Assembly: GCA_005880945.1 (NCBI GenBank)
Contig: VBIU01000062.1
Location: 1-48,930, forward strand
Length of the DNA stretch: 48,930 nt
Source: Chloroflexota bacterium
Lineage (GTDB): Bacteria > Chloroflexota > Dormibacteria > Dormibacterales > Dormibacteraceae
Direction: 5' to 3'
Shown here: one piece after another, positions 34,999 through 45,556 of the stretch
Layout of the letters: every line of letters starts with the position of its first letter
Numbering within the stretch: the stretch's first letter is position 1
The notes under the pieces: model-generated
Databases searched by the model: none
What the model was told of the DNA's origin: nothing
The model's input: only the letters and a program-made list of their open reading frames with translations
Translations under genes and position numbers: made by a program

Positions 34999-35903
34999 AG
35001 ACGCCCCACCGCGTCGGAATCTTCGCGTTCGCCTCGCTGGCCCTCTTTTTCGTGACGCCGATTCATACGGCCGCCGACAGCTCGACACCGGCCGCATACC
35101 GCCAGGCGGTTCAAGACGCGTTGGACCTGGCTCGCGGCGCGCTTCCAAATGACACGAGCACCGCTCGCCAGGCGGTCAATGTGCTCGAAGCAGGCACCGG
35201 GCTTTCCCAGCCCGAGGTCGTCGCCGACCTGCAGCGCAACCCGCCGGACTTCGAAGACGCGATCAGCCGGATGCAGGATCTTCTAAGCGCCCTCGACCAC
35301 CCCGCAGACACTTCAGACCCGGCGCAAGCGAAGCAGAGGTTGCACGACGTCCTTGCGATGCCGCGCTACGACCCTCTGCACCGGCCCCAATCGTGGCTTG
35401 ATCGACTGCGCCAGTGGGCGAGCGACCGGATCAACGACCTCTTGAATATCTTCCGGCGTGAGGCCGGCTCATCGCCCCTCCCCGATTTCTTCTTCTACAT
35501 CCTTGGTGCCATCGTCGTGGCCGCGGTGGCGATGATCATCTTCAGCTCGACCAGGGGTCGCTTCGCCGAGGGGGCGATCGCAGGCCGGCCGGCCGGACCC
35601 CGCGCGCCGGCCGACTACTTCGCCGAGGCCGACCGGCTGGCTGCCGCCGGCGATCGAGTGGGCGCGGTCCGCGCACTATGCGCCGGCGTCGCCGCCACCC
35701 TCGCCGGTGAAAGCACATGGGAGGGCAGCCCGCTCACGGTGCGCGAGATCTTCCGACACGCGCCCGATCCGGTGAGCCTGTACCCGCTCTTGATCCCATT
35801 CGAAGCCGCGATCTATGGCGGACGCGAGGTCGACGAGGCTACCTATGACCGAGCCGTCCGGGTGGCGGCCCCTTTCCGGCAGCCGGCGGAGCTGGCGGCA
35901 TGA
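34995..35903 (+). CDS. DUF4129 membrane protein, probable CTG start
   Basis: Secreted or membrane-anchored protein: signal-like N-terminus (KTPHRVGIFAFASLALFF), an extracytoplasmic helical region of about 130 residues, one TM (about 165-187, FFFYILGAIVVAAVAMIIF) and a cytoplasmic DUF4129-like C-terminal domain (ADYFAEADRLAAAGDRVGAV; GSPLTVREIF). DUF4129 proteins accompany MoxR/DUF58/transglutaminase-like systems. The only in-frame start that keeps the signal sequence and does not lie deep in the upstream gene is CTG 34995, which overlaps that gene's stop as CTGA. GTG 35052 would remove the signal. Its end overlaps the DUF4350 gene as ATGA. Confidence 0.78.
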   Translation: MKTPHRVGIFAFASLALFFVTPIHTAADSSTPAAYRQAVQDALDLARGALPNDTSTARQAVNVLEAGTGLSQPEVVADLQRNPPDFEDAISRMQDLLSALDHPADTSDPAQAKQRLHDVLAMPRYDPLHRPQSWLDRLRQWASDRINDLLNIFRREAGSSPLPDFFFYILGAIVVAAVAMIIFSSTRGRFAEGAIAGRPAGPRAPADYFAEADRLAAAGDRVGAVRALCAGVAATLAGESTWEGSPLTVREIFRHAPDPVSLYPLLIPFEAAIYGGREVDEATYDRAVRVAAPFRQPAELAA

Positions 35904-37047
35904 GAGGAGCGCGCGGTTGGGCACTCGCCGCAGTCCTGTCGTTGGCGGTCGCTGGGATTGCTTACCTTTTCCAACCCCTGCAGGATTCTCCCGAGCACAG
36001 CTCGACCAGCGATGCGGCGAACGGCACCTCAGCGGCTGTTCTTTTCGCGCAGGCCATGGGTCACCCGACCGTCGAGGTCGAGGGATCCTTCGCTCCACCA
36101 TCGCCCGACGGCCTCATGTTCGTGTTCACGCCCACCAGCCCATACACAGCTCTGGAGGCCGACCAAACCGCAGCATGGGTGCGCTCTGGCGGCGTCCTTG
36201 TCTTTGCTTCTGAGCTCGGCGACCCGGAGCTCGATCAGGCGCTGGGCGTGGTCCGAGTCGACGGCTTCGCGTCGAGCGGCACCGCCTACGGCAACCCTGT
36301 GCTGGCCGGCGTGAACCAGGTGGCGGGGGGCACGTTCTCGGTCCCCCTCGATCCGGCGCTCGGACAGGTGCCGATCCTGCGCAGCCGCGGTGGCTCTGCC
36401 CTCGGCTACACCGACTCCTTCGGAGCCGGTCGGGTAGTGGTGCTCGCCGACCCGCTGGTGCTCTGCAACGGCTACCTCGAAAAGCTGGACAACGGGCGCT
36501 TGCTGGCTGACCTGCTTGGAACGGCCGGACCCGCCGCCCCAGTCGCATTCGATGAGTACCACCACGGACTCACTCTCAGCGACTTCTCTCCGCAGGCCTG
36601 GGTGCTCACGCCTTGGGGAGCCGCGTTGTTGTGGCTTCTCGTCGCAGTGTTCGCCGGGCTGCTGCTTCGCGGCCGTGGCTTTGGGCCGCGCATCCCCCGA
36701 CCCGCTGAAGCCGCGCGTGCCGATGTCGAGTGGGCCGTCGCGCTGGGCGAGCTGCTTCGCCGGTCGGGCGCTCGCGCAGTCACGCTCGGGCTGCTTGCAA
36801 CCGCCAGCGAGCGAGCGGTGGCCGCTCGCACAGGCCTGCCGCTCCATCCCCGGGAGCGTTTTTGGAACGCCCTCTGGATCCGCGCCCCCGAGCTTGCAGG
36901 TGAGCTGGCCGAGGCCGAGCACGCCCTGTACGGCTCAGCCGGCGGAGACGCCGAGCTGTTGAAGGCCGCCCAGCGTCTGCACCACGTTGCATATCCAGTT
37001 TCGCCGGAGCGCCGCCCGCTCCGCCCGAGCGCGCCCAAGGAGGCCAA

Positions 37048-37051
<4 letters not shown>
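35900..37051 (+). CDS. DUF4350 domain-containing membrane protein
   Basis: 383 aa: an N-terminal TM (WALAAVLSLAVAGIAYLF), an extracytoplasmic DUF4350 domain of the GATase1-like type (GTSAAVLFAQAMGHPTVEVE; WVRSGGVLVFAS; GRVVVLADPLVLCNGYL), a second TM near 235-255 (WGAALLWLLVAVFAGLLL) and a helical cytoplasmic tail. DUF4350 proteins typically sit between DUF4129 and MoxR genes, as here. Biochemical function unknown. ATG overlaps on both sides (ATGA) give strong translational coupling. Confidence 0.85.
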
Positions 37052-38013
<962 letters not shown>

Positions 38014-38017
38014 TTCG

Positions 38018-39340
38018 ATGATTCGAGGACTTGCGCCGCAGCCCCGCCTGATCTGGGCGGTCGCCATCGGCGCCGCCCTGATCGCGCTCGCTGTCGCCTC
38101 GCCGGTGCTGGCTTTCGTCGCGGTCGCTTACCACGTCGGCCTCGTCCTCGTGCTGGCCCGCGACCTGGCACTGCTGCCCGGTCGCGCCGGTTATCGCGTC
38201 AAGCGCGTCGTCCCCGAACCGTTCTCTCTGGGCGAGATCGAAGAGGTGAAGGTGATGGTCGACAATCCGTTGGCGGCAGGACTCGAGGCACGGGTCGCGG
38301 ATCACGCGCCGGCTGAGCTGAAGCCGCGCCCGCGGGAGGTGGCGACGCGATTCGACGGCAACGGGCACCTGGAGATCCGTTATGTGACCTCGTCTCCGCG
38401 GCGCGGCGCATTCCACTTCGGCCCAGTCGACGTCCAGGTTTCGCGGCATGACGGCTGGTGGCGCCGCCAGGTGCGGCTGTCCAACCCTGAGGAGATCGCG
38501 GTCTTTCCCAACGTGGTCGCCATCAAGCGTGTGCAGCTGACGCTGCGGCGCGGCCTCCGCGCGATGGCCGGGCTGCGGCGCGCGCGGCCGCCGGGCGCCT
38601 CGACCGCGTTCGCCGGTCTGCGCGACTACGTGCGCGGCGACGACATCCGGCGAGTCAGCTGGACGGCCACCGCGCGTCGCGATCATCCGGTGGTCGTCGA
38701 GGTGGAGGCGGAACGCGGCCAGCAGGTGTTGATCGCCCTCGATTGCGGCCGGCTCATGACAGCGCCCGCCGGTGAGCTCGACAAGCTGGACTACGCGGTC
38801 AATGCGGCCCTCATGCTCGCCTGGGTCGCGCAGGCGTACGGCGATCGGGTCGGCTTGATGACCTTCGACGACCGCGTCACCGGTTTCATCAAACCGGAAC
38901 GCGGCAGCTCACAGCTGCGGCGTCTGACCGAGGCCCTCTATGCGATCAAGTCCGACTACGTCGAGCCGGACTTCGGGCATGCATTCACCCACCTCGCGCT
39001 GCGGCTCGGCCGGCGGTCGATGGTCGTCGTGCTGACGGACGTCCAGGATCCAGAGGCTTCGAAGGAGCTGGTCGCCCACTGCCTGCGCCTCGCCGCCCGC
39101 CACCTCGTGCTGGTGGTCGCAATGTCCGACCCGGCCGTCCTGAGGGCGCGCGACCAGCCGGTCACCACATCGGCGCGCGCTTACGAGTGGGCCGCGGCCG
39201 AGGAGTTCGTCGCCAGCCGCCGCGCGAGCTTCGAGCTGCTCCGGCGCGGCGGAGTGCTTGGGCTCGACGTTGTGGCGGGCAGCCTGAGCCCTGCGCTGGT
39301 CGAGCGCTACCTGGAGCTCAAGGAGCGGGCGCTGCTGTAA
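38018..39340 (+). CDS. DUF58 protein, MoxR partner
   Basis: 440 aa. Two N-terminal TM segments (about 10-50), a beta-rich region ([19 protein letters not shown]), then the DUF58 motif [20 protein letters not shown] near 200, and a VWA-like fold ([11 protein letters not shown], a MIDAS-like loop with variant residues; [12 protein letters not shown]). The start is ATG 38018, 4 bp after moxR. The open frame extends upstream to 37439 within moxR, but that part is not DUF58-like. It overlaps the convergent SpoIIM gene by 23 bp. Confidence 0.9.
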   Translation: MIRGLAPQPRLIWAVAIGAALIALAVASPVLAFVAVAYHVGLVLVLARDLALLPGRAGYRVKRVVPEPFSLGEIEEVKVMVDNPLAAGLEARVADHAPAELKPRPREVATRFDGNGHLEIRYVTSSPRRGAFHFGPVDVQVSRHDGWWRRQVRLSNPEEIAVFPNVVAIKRVQLTLRRGLRAMAGLRRARPPGASTAFAGLRDYVRGDDIRRVSWTATARRDHPVVVEVEAERGQQVLIALDCGRLMTAPAGELDKLDYAVNAALMLAWVAQAYGDRVGLMTFDDRVTGFIKPERGSSQLRRLTEALYAIKSDYVEPDFGHAFTHLALRLGRRSMVVVLTDVQDPEASKELVAHCLRLAARHLVLVVAMSDPAVLRARDQPVTTSARAYEWAAAEEFVASRRASFELLRRGGVLGLDVVAGSLSPALVERYLELKERALL

Positions 39341-40313
39341 CTCGGCCGCGGCCCGCAAACAGCAGGTACGAGTAGAAAAGCAATCCTGTCGTCAGCCCGA
39401 CGACCACCTTGACAGCAAACGGCGCGTCCGAAGGCGACAGGTTGCCCTCGATCGTCCCAGCGATCACCAGCAAAGGCGCCAGGCCGATGAGCAGGATGAA
39501 TGCGCGTCGCGTGGCGATGACCAGCGCGTCAGAACGCTTTCGGTTGCCGGGCGAGATCAGCGCCCAACCCATCATCAGGCCAGCCGCCGCCTCGGCAACG
39601 ATGATCGAGAGCTCGAGGACGCCGTGGGCGATGACGAACTCGAACAGCCCGCCGCTGAGGCCATATGCCTGCGTGAAACCGAATAGGCCACCCAGGTGAA
39701 TTCCGTTGCTGATGAGCACGTACAGCACAGGAAGCCCGAAGACGACGCCAAAGGCAAAGGCGAGCATCGAGACCCAGATGTTGTTGGTCATGATCTCGCC
39801 GGCGACCATGGCGCGCTGCTCGGGCGGGATCTCCGTCCACAGCTTGTGGTGCTTCACGCCATCGATGACCCTCGCCGGCACTCCGAGGCTGGCGACGCCC
39901 TCGGGGTTTGCGAGCACCACGAAGTAAGCCACGATCGCGGGCACGAAAAGGAGCGCGGCCGACGCCAGGAGATAAGGCCACGCCTCTCGGTAGGTGCGGG
40001 GCAAAACCTCTGCATAGAAGTCGCGAACCCTCCGCCAGACCCGCCCGCCACGCCGGTAAACCACGCCATGACCACGACCGACGAGCCCGTTCAAGTAGCG
40101 GTGGACCGGCTCCTCGGGCCAGTCGCGCTGAGCCCTCGCCAGATCGGCGGTCGCGCGCCTGTAGAGCGCTGCCATCGCCATGACCTGCGCCGGTGCGAGG
40201 GCGTTCAAGCGACCTCCGCCTGCTGCCGCCAGCAGGTCTTCGAGTCGGTTCCAGTCGTCACGGCGAAGCGCGACGAACTCCTCAGAGCGCACGAAAAGCA
40301 AAATACTCGACAT
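39318..40313 (-). CDS. SpoIIM-family membrane protein
   Basis: Stage II sporulation protein M family, 331 aa: a cytoplasmic helical N-terminus ([35 protein letters not shown]) followed by about five TM segments ([58 protein letters not shown]). Despite the name, such genes occur widely with RDD and MoxR/DUF58 genes in non-sporulating lineages; the role is unknown. The ATG at 40313 overlaps the divergent RDD start codon by 2 bp. GTG 40292 fits the family's N-terminus better and would leave a short spacer. Confidence 0.88.
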   Translation of the reverse strand: MSSILLFVRSEEFVALRRDDWNRLEDLLAAAGGGRLNALAPAQVMAMAALYRRATADLARAQRDWPEEPVHRYLNGLVGRGHGVVYRRGGRVWRRVRDFYAEVLPRTYREAWPYLLASAALLFVPAIVAYFVVLANPEGVASLGVPARVIDGVKHHKLWTEIPPEQRAMVAGEIMTNNIWVSMLAFAFGVVFGLPVLYVLISNGIHLGGLFGFTQAYGLSGGLFEFVIAHGVLELSIIVAEAAAGLMMGWALISPGNRKRSDALVIATRRAFILLIGLAPLLVIAGTIEGNLSPSDAPFAVKVVVGLTTGLLFYSYLLFAGRGRVTAAPAP

Positions 40314-41172
40314 GGAGCGGCCGCTCGCGGATAGCGATCTGATCGTCGCGACGCCAGAACGCGTTTCGTTCGGCTATCAGGTGGCAGGACTTGGGACCAG
40401 AGCGATCGCGCAGCTTCTCGACCTGCTGATCGTGACCGGGATCCTGATCGCGGTGTTCCTCTTCGCCTTCGCCGTCGGCGCCGTGACCAACTCGGACACG
40501 CTCGCGAACCTGATCATCATCATCGGCACCTTCGTTGTCGTCTTCGGGTACTTCTGGCTCAGCGAAGCGCTGTGGTCGGGCCAGACGATCGGCAAAAAGG
40601 TGTTCCGCCTGCGAGCGGTGGGCGATCGAGGCGAGCCGCTGACCTTCCTGCAGGCAGGCATACGAAACGTGGTCAGGATCGTGGACTTCCTTCCTTACGG
40701 CTACGGAGTCGGGATGGTCGTCCTGTTCGCCAACGGCAAAGGCAAGCGACTTGGCGACCTGGCCGCCGGCACCATCGTGGTCAAGGACTCGGACTTCGTC
40801 GCGCTTTGGCAGCTGGGAGGCGCCCGCCGTCCGGTCGACCCGACCGGGGCGCCCCCTCCGGTCAGTCCTCCTGATGGCGTCACATACGAGTACCCGGCCG
40901 CGCCGCCTCCTCCGCCAGGGGCCGGCGGTTATGTGGCGCCTGGCCCTTACGCGCCGGCGTCCCCCGCCGAGCTCACGCTTCGGCGCCTCGATCCGCAGCT
41001 CCGCCGGTTCGTGACCTCATACGCCAGGCGTCGCCACCAGCTCCCGGTGCACCTACGGGTTCAGCTGGCGGGAACCGTCCAGGCTGGGCTCCGGACTGCC
41101 ATGCCTGAGCTGTTCGCGCAGCAGGGCCCGCTCGCAACACTCGATCATCTGGCAGATCTGGACCAGCAGTAG
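40312..41172 (+). CDS. RDD-family membrane protein
   Basis: 286 aa. The RDD domain (about 18-160) has [16 protein letters not shown] with the conserved R..D pair, three TM segments, and the later [19 protein letters not shown] and [14 protein letters not shown] motifs. A proline/glycine-rich linker (about 180-215) connects to a helical C-terminal region ([20 protein letters not shown]). RDD proteins regularly pair with SpoIIM and MoxR clusters; proposed ion-transport roles for some members cannot be extended here. ATG 40312 is well placed for the domain; an open frame upstream to 40180 is antisense to SpoIIM. Confidence 0.9.
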   Translation: MERPLADSDLIVATPERVSFGYQVAGLGTRAIAQLLDLLIVTGILIAVFLFAFAVGAVTNSDTLANLIIIIGTFVVVFGYFWLSEALWSGQTIGKKVFRLRAVGDRGEPLTFLQAGIRNVVRIVDFLPYGYGVGMVVLFANGKGKRLGDLAAGTIVVKDSDFVALWQLGGARRPVDPTGAPPPVSPPDGVTYEYPAAPPPPPGAGGYVAPGPYAPASPAELTLRRLDPQLRRFVTSYARRRHQLPVHLRVQLAGTVQAGLRTAMPELFAQQGPLATLDHLADLDQQ

Positions 41173-41190
41173 CGGGCGAGCTTCCTGACC

Positions 41191-41224
41191 AACCCTCACC
41201 CTCACCCCAGAAGGGCAGAGGGTT
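41191..41224. terminator. Inverted repeat at convergent RDD/dehydratase ends
   Basis: AACCCTC (41191-41197) pairs with GAGGGTT (41218-41224), overlapping the end of the dehydratase gene. An ACCCTC tandem sits in the loop side. Such CCCTCACCC-rich palindromes are often dispersed repeats. There is no T-run, so terminator activity is uncertain. Confidence 0.3.
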
Positions 41225-42182
41225 CTGATGACAAAAGCCAGCGTTTCTCCTGCTCCTCCGTCAGGTTGCCTCCGCAAATCGGTACCGCCACCCGCCCGCC
41301 CGCAAACTCCGCGCGCCGTTTCGCCGCCGCTGCCAAGCCGGCAGCACCCGCGGGCTCCGCTACAAGGCCGGCGTTGTGGAACAGCATCTTGATCGCGGAG
41401 AGCATCTCCTGGTCGGAGACCAGCATCACCTCGTCGACCGTTTCTCGCATGGCGACCAGAGCCTGGGGGACGGGGACGCGGACCGCAATCCCGTCCGCGA
41501 TCGTGTCTGTCTTGTCCGTGCTGACCGGCTTGGCGGCTCGCCACGAAAGCTCCATCGCCGGCGCGCCCGCGGCGCAGACCGCGATCACGCGGGTCGCGGG
41601 CGAAGATCGCTTGATCCAGGTTCCGATCCCGTTGACGAGCGAGCCATTGCCGAGAGGAACGAACACGGCGTCCAGCGGTTCATCCATCCGGCCGAGCTCG
41701 AGCGCGATCGTCCCCGCACCCTCCGCAATCTCGGGCAGGAGACCGTCCTCCACATAGAGGGCGCCTGTCCGCTTCGCGCGCGCCTGTGCGCCGGCCTTGG
41801 CGGCATCGAAGTCGGCGCCCTCGAGCACGACGTCGGCGCCGAGCGCGCGCATGCGCGCCACTTTCAGCGAGTTGGCGCCGACCGCGGCGAACACGGTGAG
41901 CCGCTCGCCTCGCTTGCGGGCCGCGTAGGCCATGCCCTGGCCGAAATTGCCCGCCGAAGCGCACACGAGGCCGGCGGGCTGGCGCCCGAGTCGGTGGAGA
42001 AGGTAATCAGTGCCACGCCCCTTGAAGGATCGGATCGGGTTCAGACACTCGACCTTGAGGACGATGCTCACACCAAGGCGGTCGCTAAGCGGCTCGCAAA
42101 CGTACTGCGGAGAGTCCCGGAACACGGGGTCGATGACCTCTGCCGCCTCCTGGATCCGGTGGCTCGAGATCGACGCATCCAT
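41202..42182 (-). CDS. PLP-dependent threonine/serine dehydratase-family enzyme
   Basis: Fold-type II PLP enzyme of 326 aa. The Schiff-base lysine is in NPIRSFKGRGTDYL. The phosphate-binding loop is in CASAGNFGQGMAY (most threonine dehydratases have SxGNHxQG), with PLGNGSLVNG and AEPAGAAGLAAA at the usual places. It lacks the ACT regulatory domain of biosynthetic IlvA, so it resembles catabolic TdcB or a related pyridoxal enzyme. GNFGQG, with Phe in place of His, weakens an exact substrate call. It stands alone, convergent with RDD and divergent from radA. Confidence 0.85.
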   Translation of the reverse strand: MDASISSHRIQEAAEVIDPVFRDSPQYVCEPLSDRLGVSIVLKVECLNPIRSFKGRGTDYLLHRLGRQPAGLVCASAGNFGQGMAYAARKRGERLTVFAAVGANSLKVARMRALGADVVLEGADFDAAKAGAQARAKRTGALYVEDGLLPEIAEGAGTIALELGRMDEPLDAVFVPLGNGSLVNGIGTWIKRSSPATRVIAVCAAGAPAMELSWRAAKPVSTDKTDTIADGIAVRVPVPQALVAMRETVDEVMLVSDQEMLSAIKMLFHNAGLVAEPAGAAGLAAAAKRRAEFAGGRVAVPICGGNLTEEQEKRWLLSSEPSALLG

Positions 42183-42214
42183 CGCGCCCGACGATAAGGC
42201 AATCTAAATTCGGA

Positions 42215-42242
42215 CGCCGCCCTGGGGGTAGTCAGGGCGGCG
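42215..42242. repeat. Strong hairpin in the radA upstream region
   Basis: CGCCGCCCTG (42215-42224) and CAGGGCGGCG (42233-42242) form a perfect 10-bp stem with an 8-nt loop in the 180-bp gap before radA. A second short palindrome (CCGG/CCGG) lies just downstream around 42258-42273. No T-run follows, so it is not a classic terminator; it could be a leader structure or a minor repeat. Confidence 0.4.
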
Positions 42243-42362
42243 CCTTAACGCTTCAAGGAGCCGGGAGGCACTCCGGCTTGTCCTCTATATGAAGAACGCG
42301 CGGGCTGTTAAAAGGCTACGGCCGGACTTGTAAAAACCTGATGATGGGTGGAGAGTCACCTC

Positions 42363-43775
42363 ATGCCGAAATCGACAATCACCTTCGTTTGCACCGACTG
42401 CGGCGGCGAAAGCCTTCGCTGGTCCGGCCAGTGCCCGCATTGCCAAGCCTGGAACACGCTGCAGGAGTTCCAGGTCCGCAAAGCGCCTGGAAGCCGATCC
42501 CGTCGATCCCAGCCGTTGACCGGCGCCACACCAACGCCGCTGACCGACCTGGAGATCGATGCCGCACCGCGCCGGGCGCTGGCCTGGGGGGAGCTCAACC
42601 GGGTCCTTGGCGGCGGCATCGTGCCGGGGAGCCTGGTCCTGGTCGGTGGCGAGCCAGGGGTCGGCAAGTCGACCCTATTGATGCACGCCGCGCAGCAAGT
42701 CGCCGGCGGCGGCGGCAAGGTGCTGTACGCGTCGGGAGAGGAATCTCCCCAGCAGATTCACATGCGCGCCAAGCGTCTGGGGGCCATTCAGTCAGGAATC
42801 CTGCTGTTTGCCGAGAACGATCTGGACGCGATCTGCGAAGCGATCCGGTCGGAGGCGCCGCAGCTGGCCATCGTGGACTCCATACAGACGGTCACCGACG
42901 CCGGCTTCGAAGGCAGCGCCGGCAGTGTCACGCAGGTTCGGGAGTCGGCGGGACGCCTGATGCGCCTGGCCAAGGAGATCGGGGTTCCGATCTTCCTGGT
43001 CGGTCATGTCACCAAGGACGGGGCGATCGCCGGGCCCAGGGTACTTGAGCATATCGTTGACACCGTGCTGTACCTGGAAGGCGACCGGCGGCAGGAGCTG
43101 CGCGTCCTCCGCGCCATGAAAAACCGCTTCGGATCGGCCGAGGAGATCGGGGTCTTCGCCATGGGGGAGGGCGGCCTGGAGGAAGTTCCTGACCCGTCGT
43201 CGGCGCTTCTCAGCCAGGCGAACACGACCTCACCCGGAACCGCCATCGTCGCCGCGCTCGAGGGCACTCGGCCCCTCCTCATCGAGATCCAGAGCCTGGT
43301 GAGCAAAACCGACAACGCGATGGTTCGGCGCACGGCCAACGGGGTCGACGTCAACCGCCTCCACATGCTGCTCGCCGTGCTCGAGAAGCGAGCCGAGCTC
43401 ACACTCGGCAGATCAGATGTATTCGTCAACGTCGCCGGCGGCATCCGCATCACAGAGCCTGCCGCCGACCTTGGTCTCGCCCTGTCGATCGTCAGCAACG
43501 TTCGCAACAGGCCCCTGCCGGACGGCCTGGTTGTGATCGGCGAGCTGGGATTGGCGGGCGAGGTGCGCCGCGTGGGCCAGCTGGAGCGCCGCCTGACAGA
43601 GGCGGCCCGGCACGGGCTCGTGCGCGCTTTGATTCCGGCCGGGCTAAAAGCCGGCCGGCCCTCCGGCCTCGAGGTCATCGAGGTCCGGACGCTGGCGGAC
43701 GCGATATCCGCCGCTTTTTCTTCACCCATCCCGTCCGGCGCATTCATAGAGGAGGCCGAAGTCTCGGTCTCCTAG
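42363..43775 (+). CDS. radA: DNA repair protein RadA (Sms)
   Basis: Helicase-like protein that promotes branch migration in homologous recombination. The N-terminal zinc finger has CTDCGG and CPHC (about 10-29). The RecA-like core has Walker A GGEPGVGKST (about 95) and the RadA-specific KNRFG (about 253). A LonC-like C-terminal domain follows (VNVAGGIRITEPAADLGLAL; GELGLAGEVRRV). ATG 42363 has GGTGGAG about 9 nt upstream; GTG 42348 is the alternative. 470 aa. It starts the typical radA-PIN/TRAM-ispD-ispF-cysS-rlmB run. Confidence 0.97.
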   Translation: MPKSTITFVCTDCGGESLRWSGQCPHCQAWNTLQEFQVRKAPGSRSRRSQPLTGATPTPLTDLEIDAAPRRALAWGELNRVLGGGIVPGSLVLVGGEPGVGKSTLLMHAAQQVAGGGGKVLYASGEESPQQIHMRAKRLGAIQSGILLFAENDLDAICEAIRSEAPQLAIVDSIQTVTDAGFEGSAGSVTQVRESAGRLMRLAKEIGVPIFLVGHVTKDGAIAGPRVLEHIVDTVLYLEGDRRQELRVLRAMKNRFGSAEEIGVFAMGEGGLEEVPDPSSALLSQANTTSPGTAIVAALEGTRPLLIEIQSLVSKTDNAMVRRTANGVDVNRLHMLLAVLEKRAELTLGRSDVFVNVAGGIRITEPAADLGLALSIVSNVRNRPLPDGLVVIGELGLAGEVRRVGQLERRLTEAARHGLVRALIPAGLKAGRPSGLEVIEVRTLADAISAAFSSPIPSGAFIEEAEVSVS

Positions 43776-43785
43776 GAGGTCTCCC

Positions 43786-44862
43786 GTGAAACGTTCGGAG
43801 AAGCTCGCCCGATTCCTTGGGGCGGGGCTCGGCGTCGTCGGTGGTTTCGCGCTCGGCTACTTCATGGTCGGCGGTGTCGGCCATCCGCACCCGGGATTCA
43901 TCATCATCGGGCTGACCACGCTCGAAGGCCTGATCTTCGCGTACCTCGCCACGCCTTACGTGCTCGGGGGCTGGCGGACCTTCAACTTCCGCCTCACCAG
44001 CACACCGCTGCCCGACCTGTTGAGCGGCCTGCTCGGGATGGTCGTCGGACTTGTCATCGCTGCGCTGATCGGGGTGTTCGTGCGCGACCTGCCATACGGT
44101 GTGGCGCTGTCGTCGATCCTGGCCTTGCTGCTGGCCGCCCAGGGTGCGTCCGTCGGCCTCACACGCCGAAGCGAGCTGGCCGCTCTCTTTTTCGGCGGCA
44201 GCTCTGAGGCGAAGAGCCACCGCCTGAACGGGGTGCTGCTCGATACGTCGGTCATCATCGACGGGCGCATCCTCGACATCGCCAAAACGGGCTTTGTCGA
44301 TATGCCGTTGATCATCCTGAGCTCCGTGCTGCGAGAGCTTCAGCAGGTCGCGGATTCCGCAGACGCGACGCGGCGCCGCCGCGGCCGCCGCGGACTGGAC
44401 GTGCTGACGGACATGCAAAAGGATCCGTCCATACACCTTCAGGTGGTCGACGACGACGTCACTCCAGACACCGAGATCGACGCGCACCTCGTGCGCACCG
44501 CGAAGCGGAGGGCCTGGGGGATCATGACCAACGACTTCAACCTCAACCGGATCGCGCGCCTCGAGGGCGTGACGGTGTTGAACCTCAACGAGCTCGCCCA
44601 GGGGATGCGGCCGGTGGCGATCCCTGGTGAGGAGATCGTGGTGACAGTGGCGCGCGAGGGCAAGGAGCCGGGGCAGGGAGTCGGCAGCCTGGACGACGGC
44701 ACGATGGTCGTCGTTCAGAACGGCCGGCGATTGCTCAACCAGACCATCACCGCGGTCGTGACCTCGGTCATCCAGACCTCAGCCGGGCGCATGATCTTCG
44801 CCGAGCCGTCGGCGGTCGACGGCCGCCGCGGCAACCCGCGGAGCAAGGTCGAAAATGGTTAG
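43786..44862 (+). CDS. PIN and TRAM domain membrane protein (YacL-like)
   Basis: Predicted membrane-anchored ribonuclease-like protein, 358 aa. Four hydrophobic segments (about 10-130) precede a PIN domain from about 149 (GVLLDTSVIIDGR with the first catalytic Asp; VLRELQQVADS; AWGIMTNDFNLNRIA with a later acidic pair), then a TRAM domain (about 285-345; GQGVGSLDDGTMVVVQNG) that binds RNA. It is a regular neighbour of radA and ispD in Gram-positive-type genomes. GTG 43786 has AGGAGG upstream. Confidence 0.93.
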   Translation: MKRSEKLARFLGAGLGVVGGFALGYFMVGGVGHPHPGFIIIGLTTLEGLIFAYLATPYVLGGWRTFNFRLTSTPLPDLLSGLLGMVVGLVIAALIGVFVRDLPYGVALSSILALLLAAQGASVGLTRRSELAALFFGGSSEAKSHRLNGVLLDTSVIIDGRILDIAKTGFVDMPLIILSSVLRELQQVADSADATRRRRGRRGLDVLTDMQKDPSIHLQVVDDDVTPDTEIDAHLVRTAKRRAWGIMTNDFNLNRIARLEGVTVLNLNELAQGMRPVAIPGEEIVVTVAREGKEPGQGVGSLDDGTMVVVQNGRRLLNQTITAVVTSVIQTSAGRMIFAEPSAVDGRRGNPRSKVENG

Positions 44863-45556
44863 GTCGCTCTCCGTGGGAGCGATAGTGGCCGCCGCCGGAT
44901 CGGGCTCCCGCCTCGGCCGGGGCAGCAAGGCGCTGGTGCGCCTCAACGGGAGGACCACCCTGGCGCGGGTGCTCGAGTTGTTCCTGGCGCTGGACGAGAT
45001 CGAACGGATAGTGGTCGTCGGCCCGCCGAGCCGCCTCGAAAACGCGGAACGCGAGGTGGCCGCGCTGCAGCCGCGGAAACCGGTGGTCGTGAAGGCCGGA
45101 GGCGAAAGCCGCCAAGAATCTGTACGTGCCGGGCTCGCCGCGCTCGGCGAGTGCGATTTCGTGCTGGTGCACGACGCGGCCCGGCCGCTGGCCACGGCGA
45201 CCCTGGTGCGCCGTGTTCTCGCGGCCGCCGTGGAATCGGGGGCGGCGTTCCCCGCAATCTCGCCGCGCGATGCGGTCAAGCGCGTCGAAGGCAACCGGCT
45301 CGTTGAGAGTCTCGACCGGTCGCGAATCGTGCTCGCTCAGACTCCTCAGGCTTTCTCGTACGAGCTGCTGGCGCGCGCGCATCGCGAGGCGGCGGATGCG
45401 GGTCTGGTCGGTGACGATGACGCGCAGCTGGTTGCCGCCACAGGTCACGCGGTGACGGTTGTCGAAGGCGAGCCGGCGAACATAAAGCTGACGACGCCGG
45501 AAGACCTCGAAGTTGTCGAGGCGCTCATCAAAGAGCACGAAGCCGCCACGACGTGA
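44855..45556 (+). CDS. ispD: 2-C-methyl-D-erythritol 4-phosphate cytidylyltransferase
   Basis: Third step of the MEP isoprenoid pathway: CTP plus MEP gives CDP-ME. The nucleotidyl-transfer loop is AAAGSGSRLGRGSKALVRL, with GGESRQESVRAGL, VHDAARPL and DDAQLVAATGHAVTVVEGEP family motifs, and NIKLTTPEDLE near the C-terminus. 233 aa. It starts 8 bp before the PIN/TRAM stop and overlaps ispF by GTGA. Confidence 0.96.
   Translation: MVRSLSVGAIVAAAGSGSRLGRGSKALVRLNGRTTLARVLELFLALDEIERIVVVGPPSRLENAEREVAALQPRKPVVVKAGGESRQESVRAGLAALGECDFVLVHDAARPLATATLVRRVLAAAVESGAAFPAISPRDAVKRVEGNRLVESLDRSRIVLAQTPQAFSYELLARAHREAADAGLVGDDDAQLVAATGHAVTVVEGEPANIKLTTPEDLEVVEALIKEHEAATT

Noticed and set aside
42243-42362. 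Riboswitch upstream of radA
   Set aside because: No aptamer consensus recognised; only simple palindromes.
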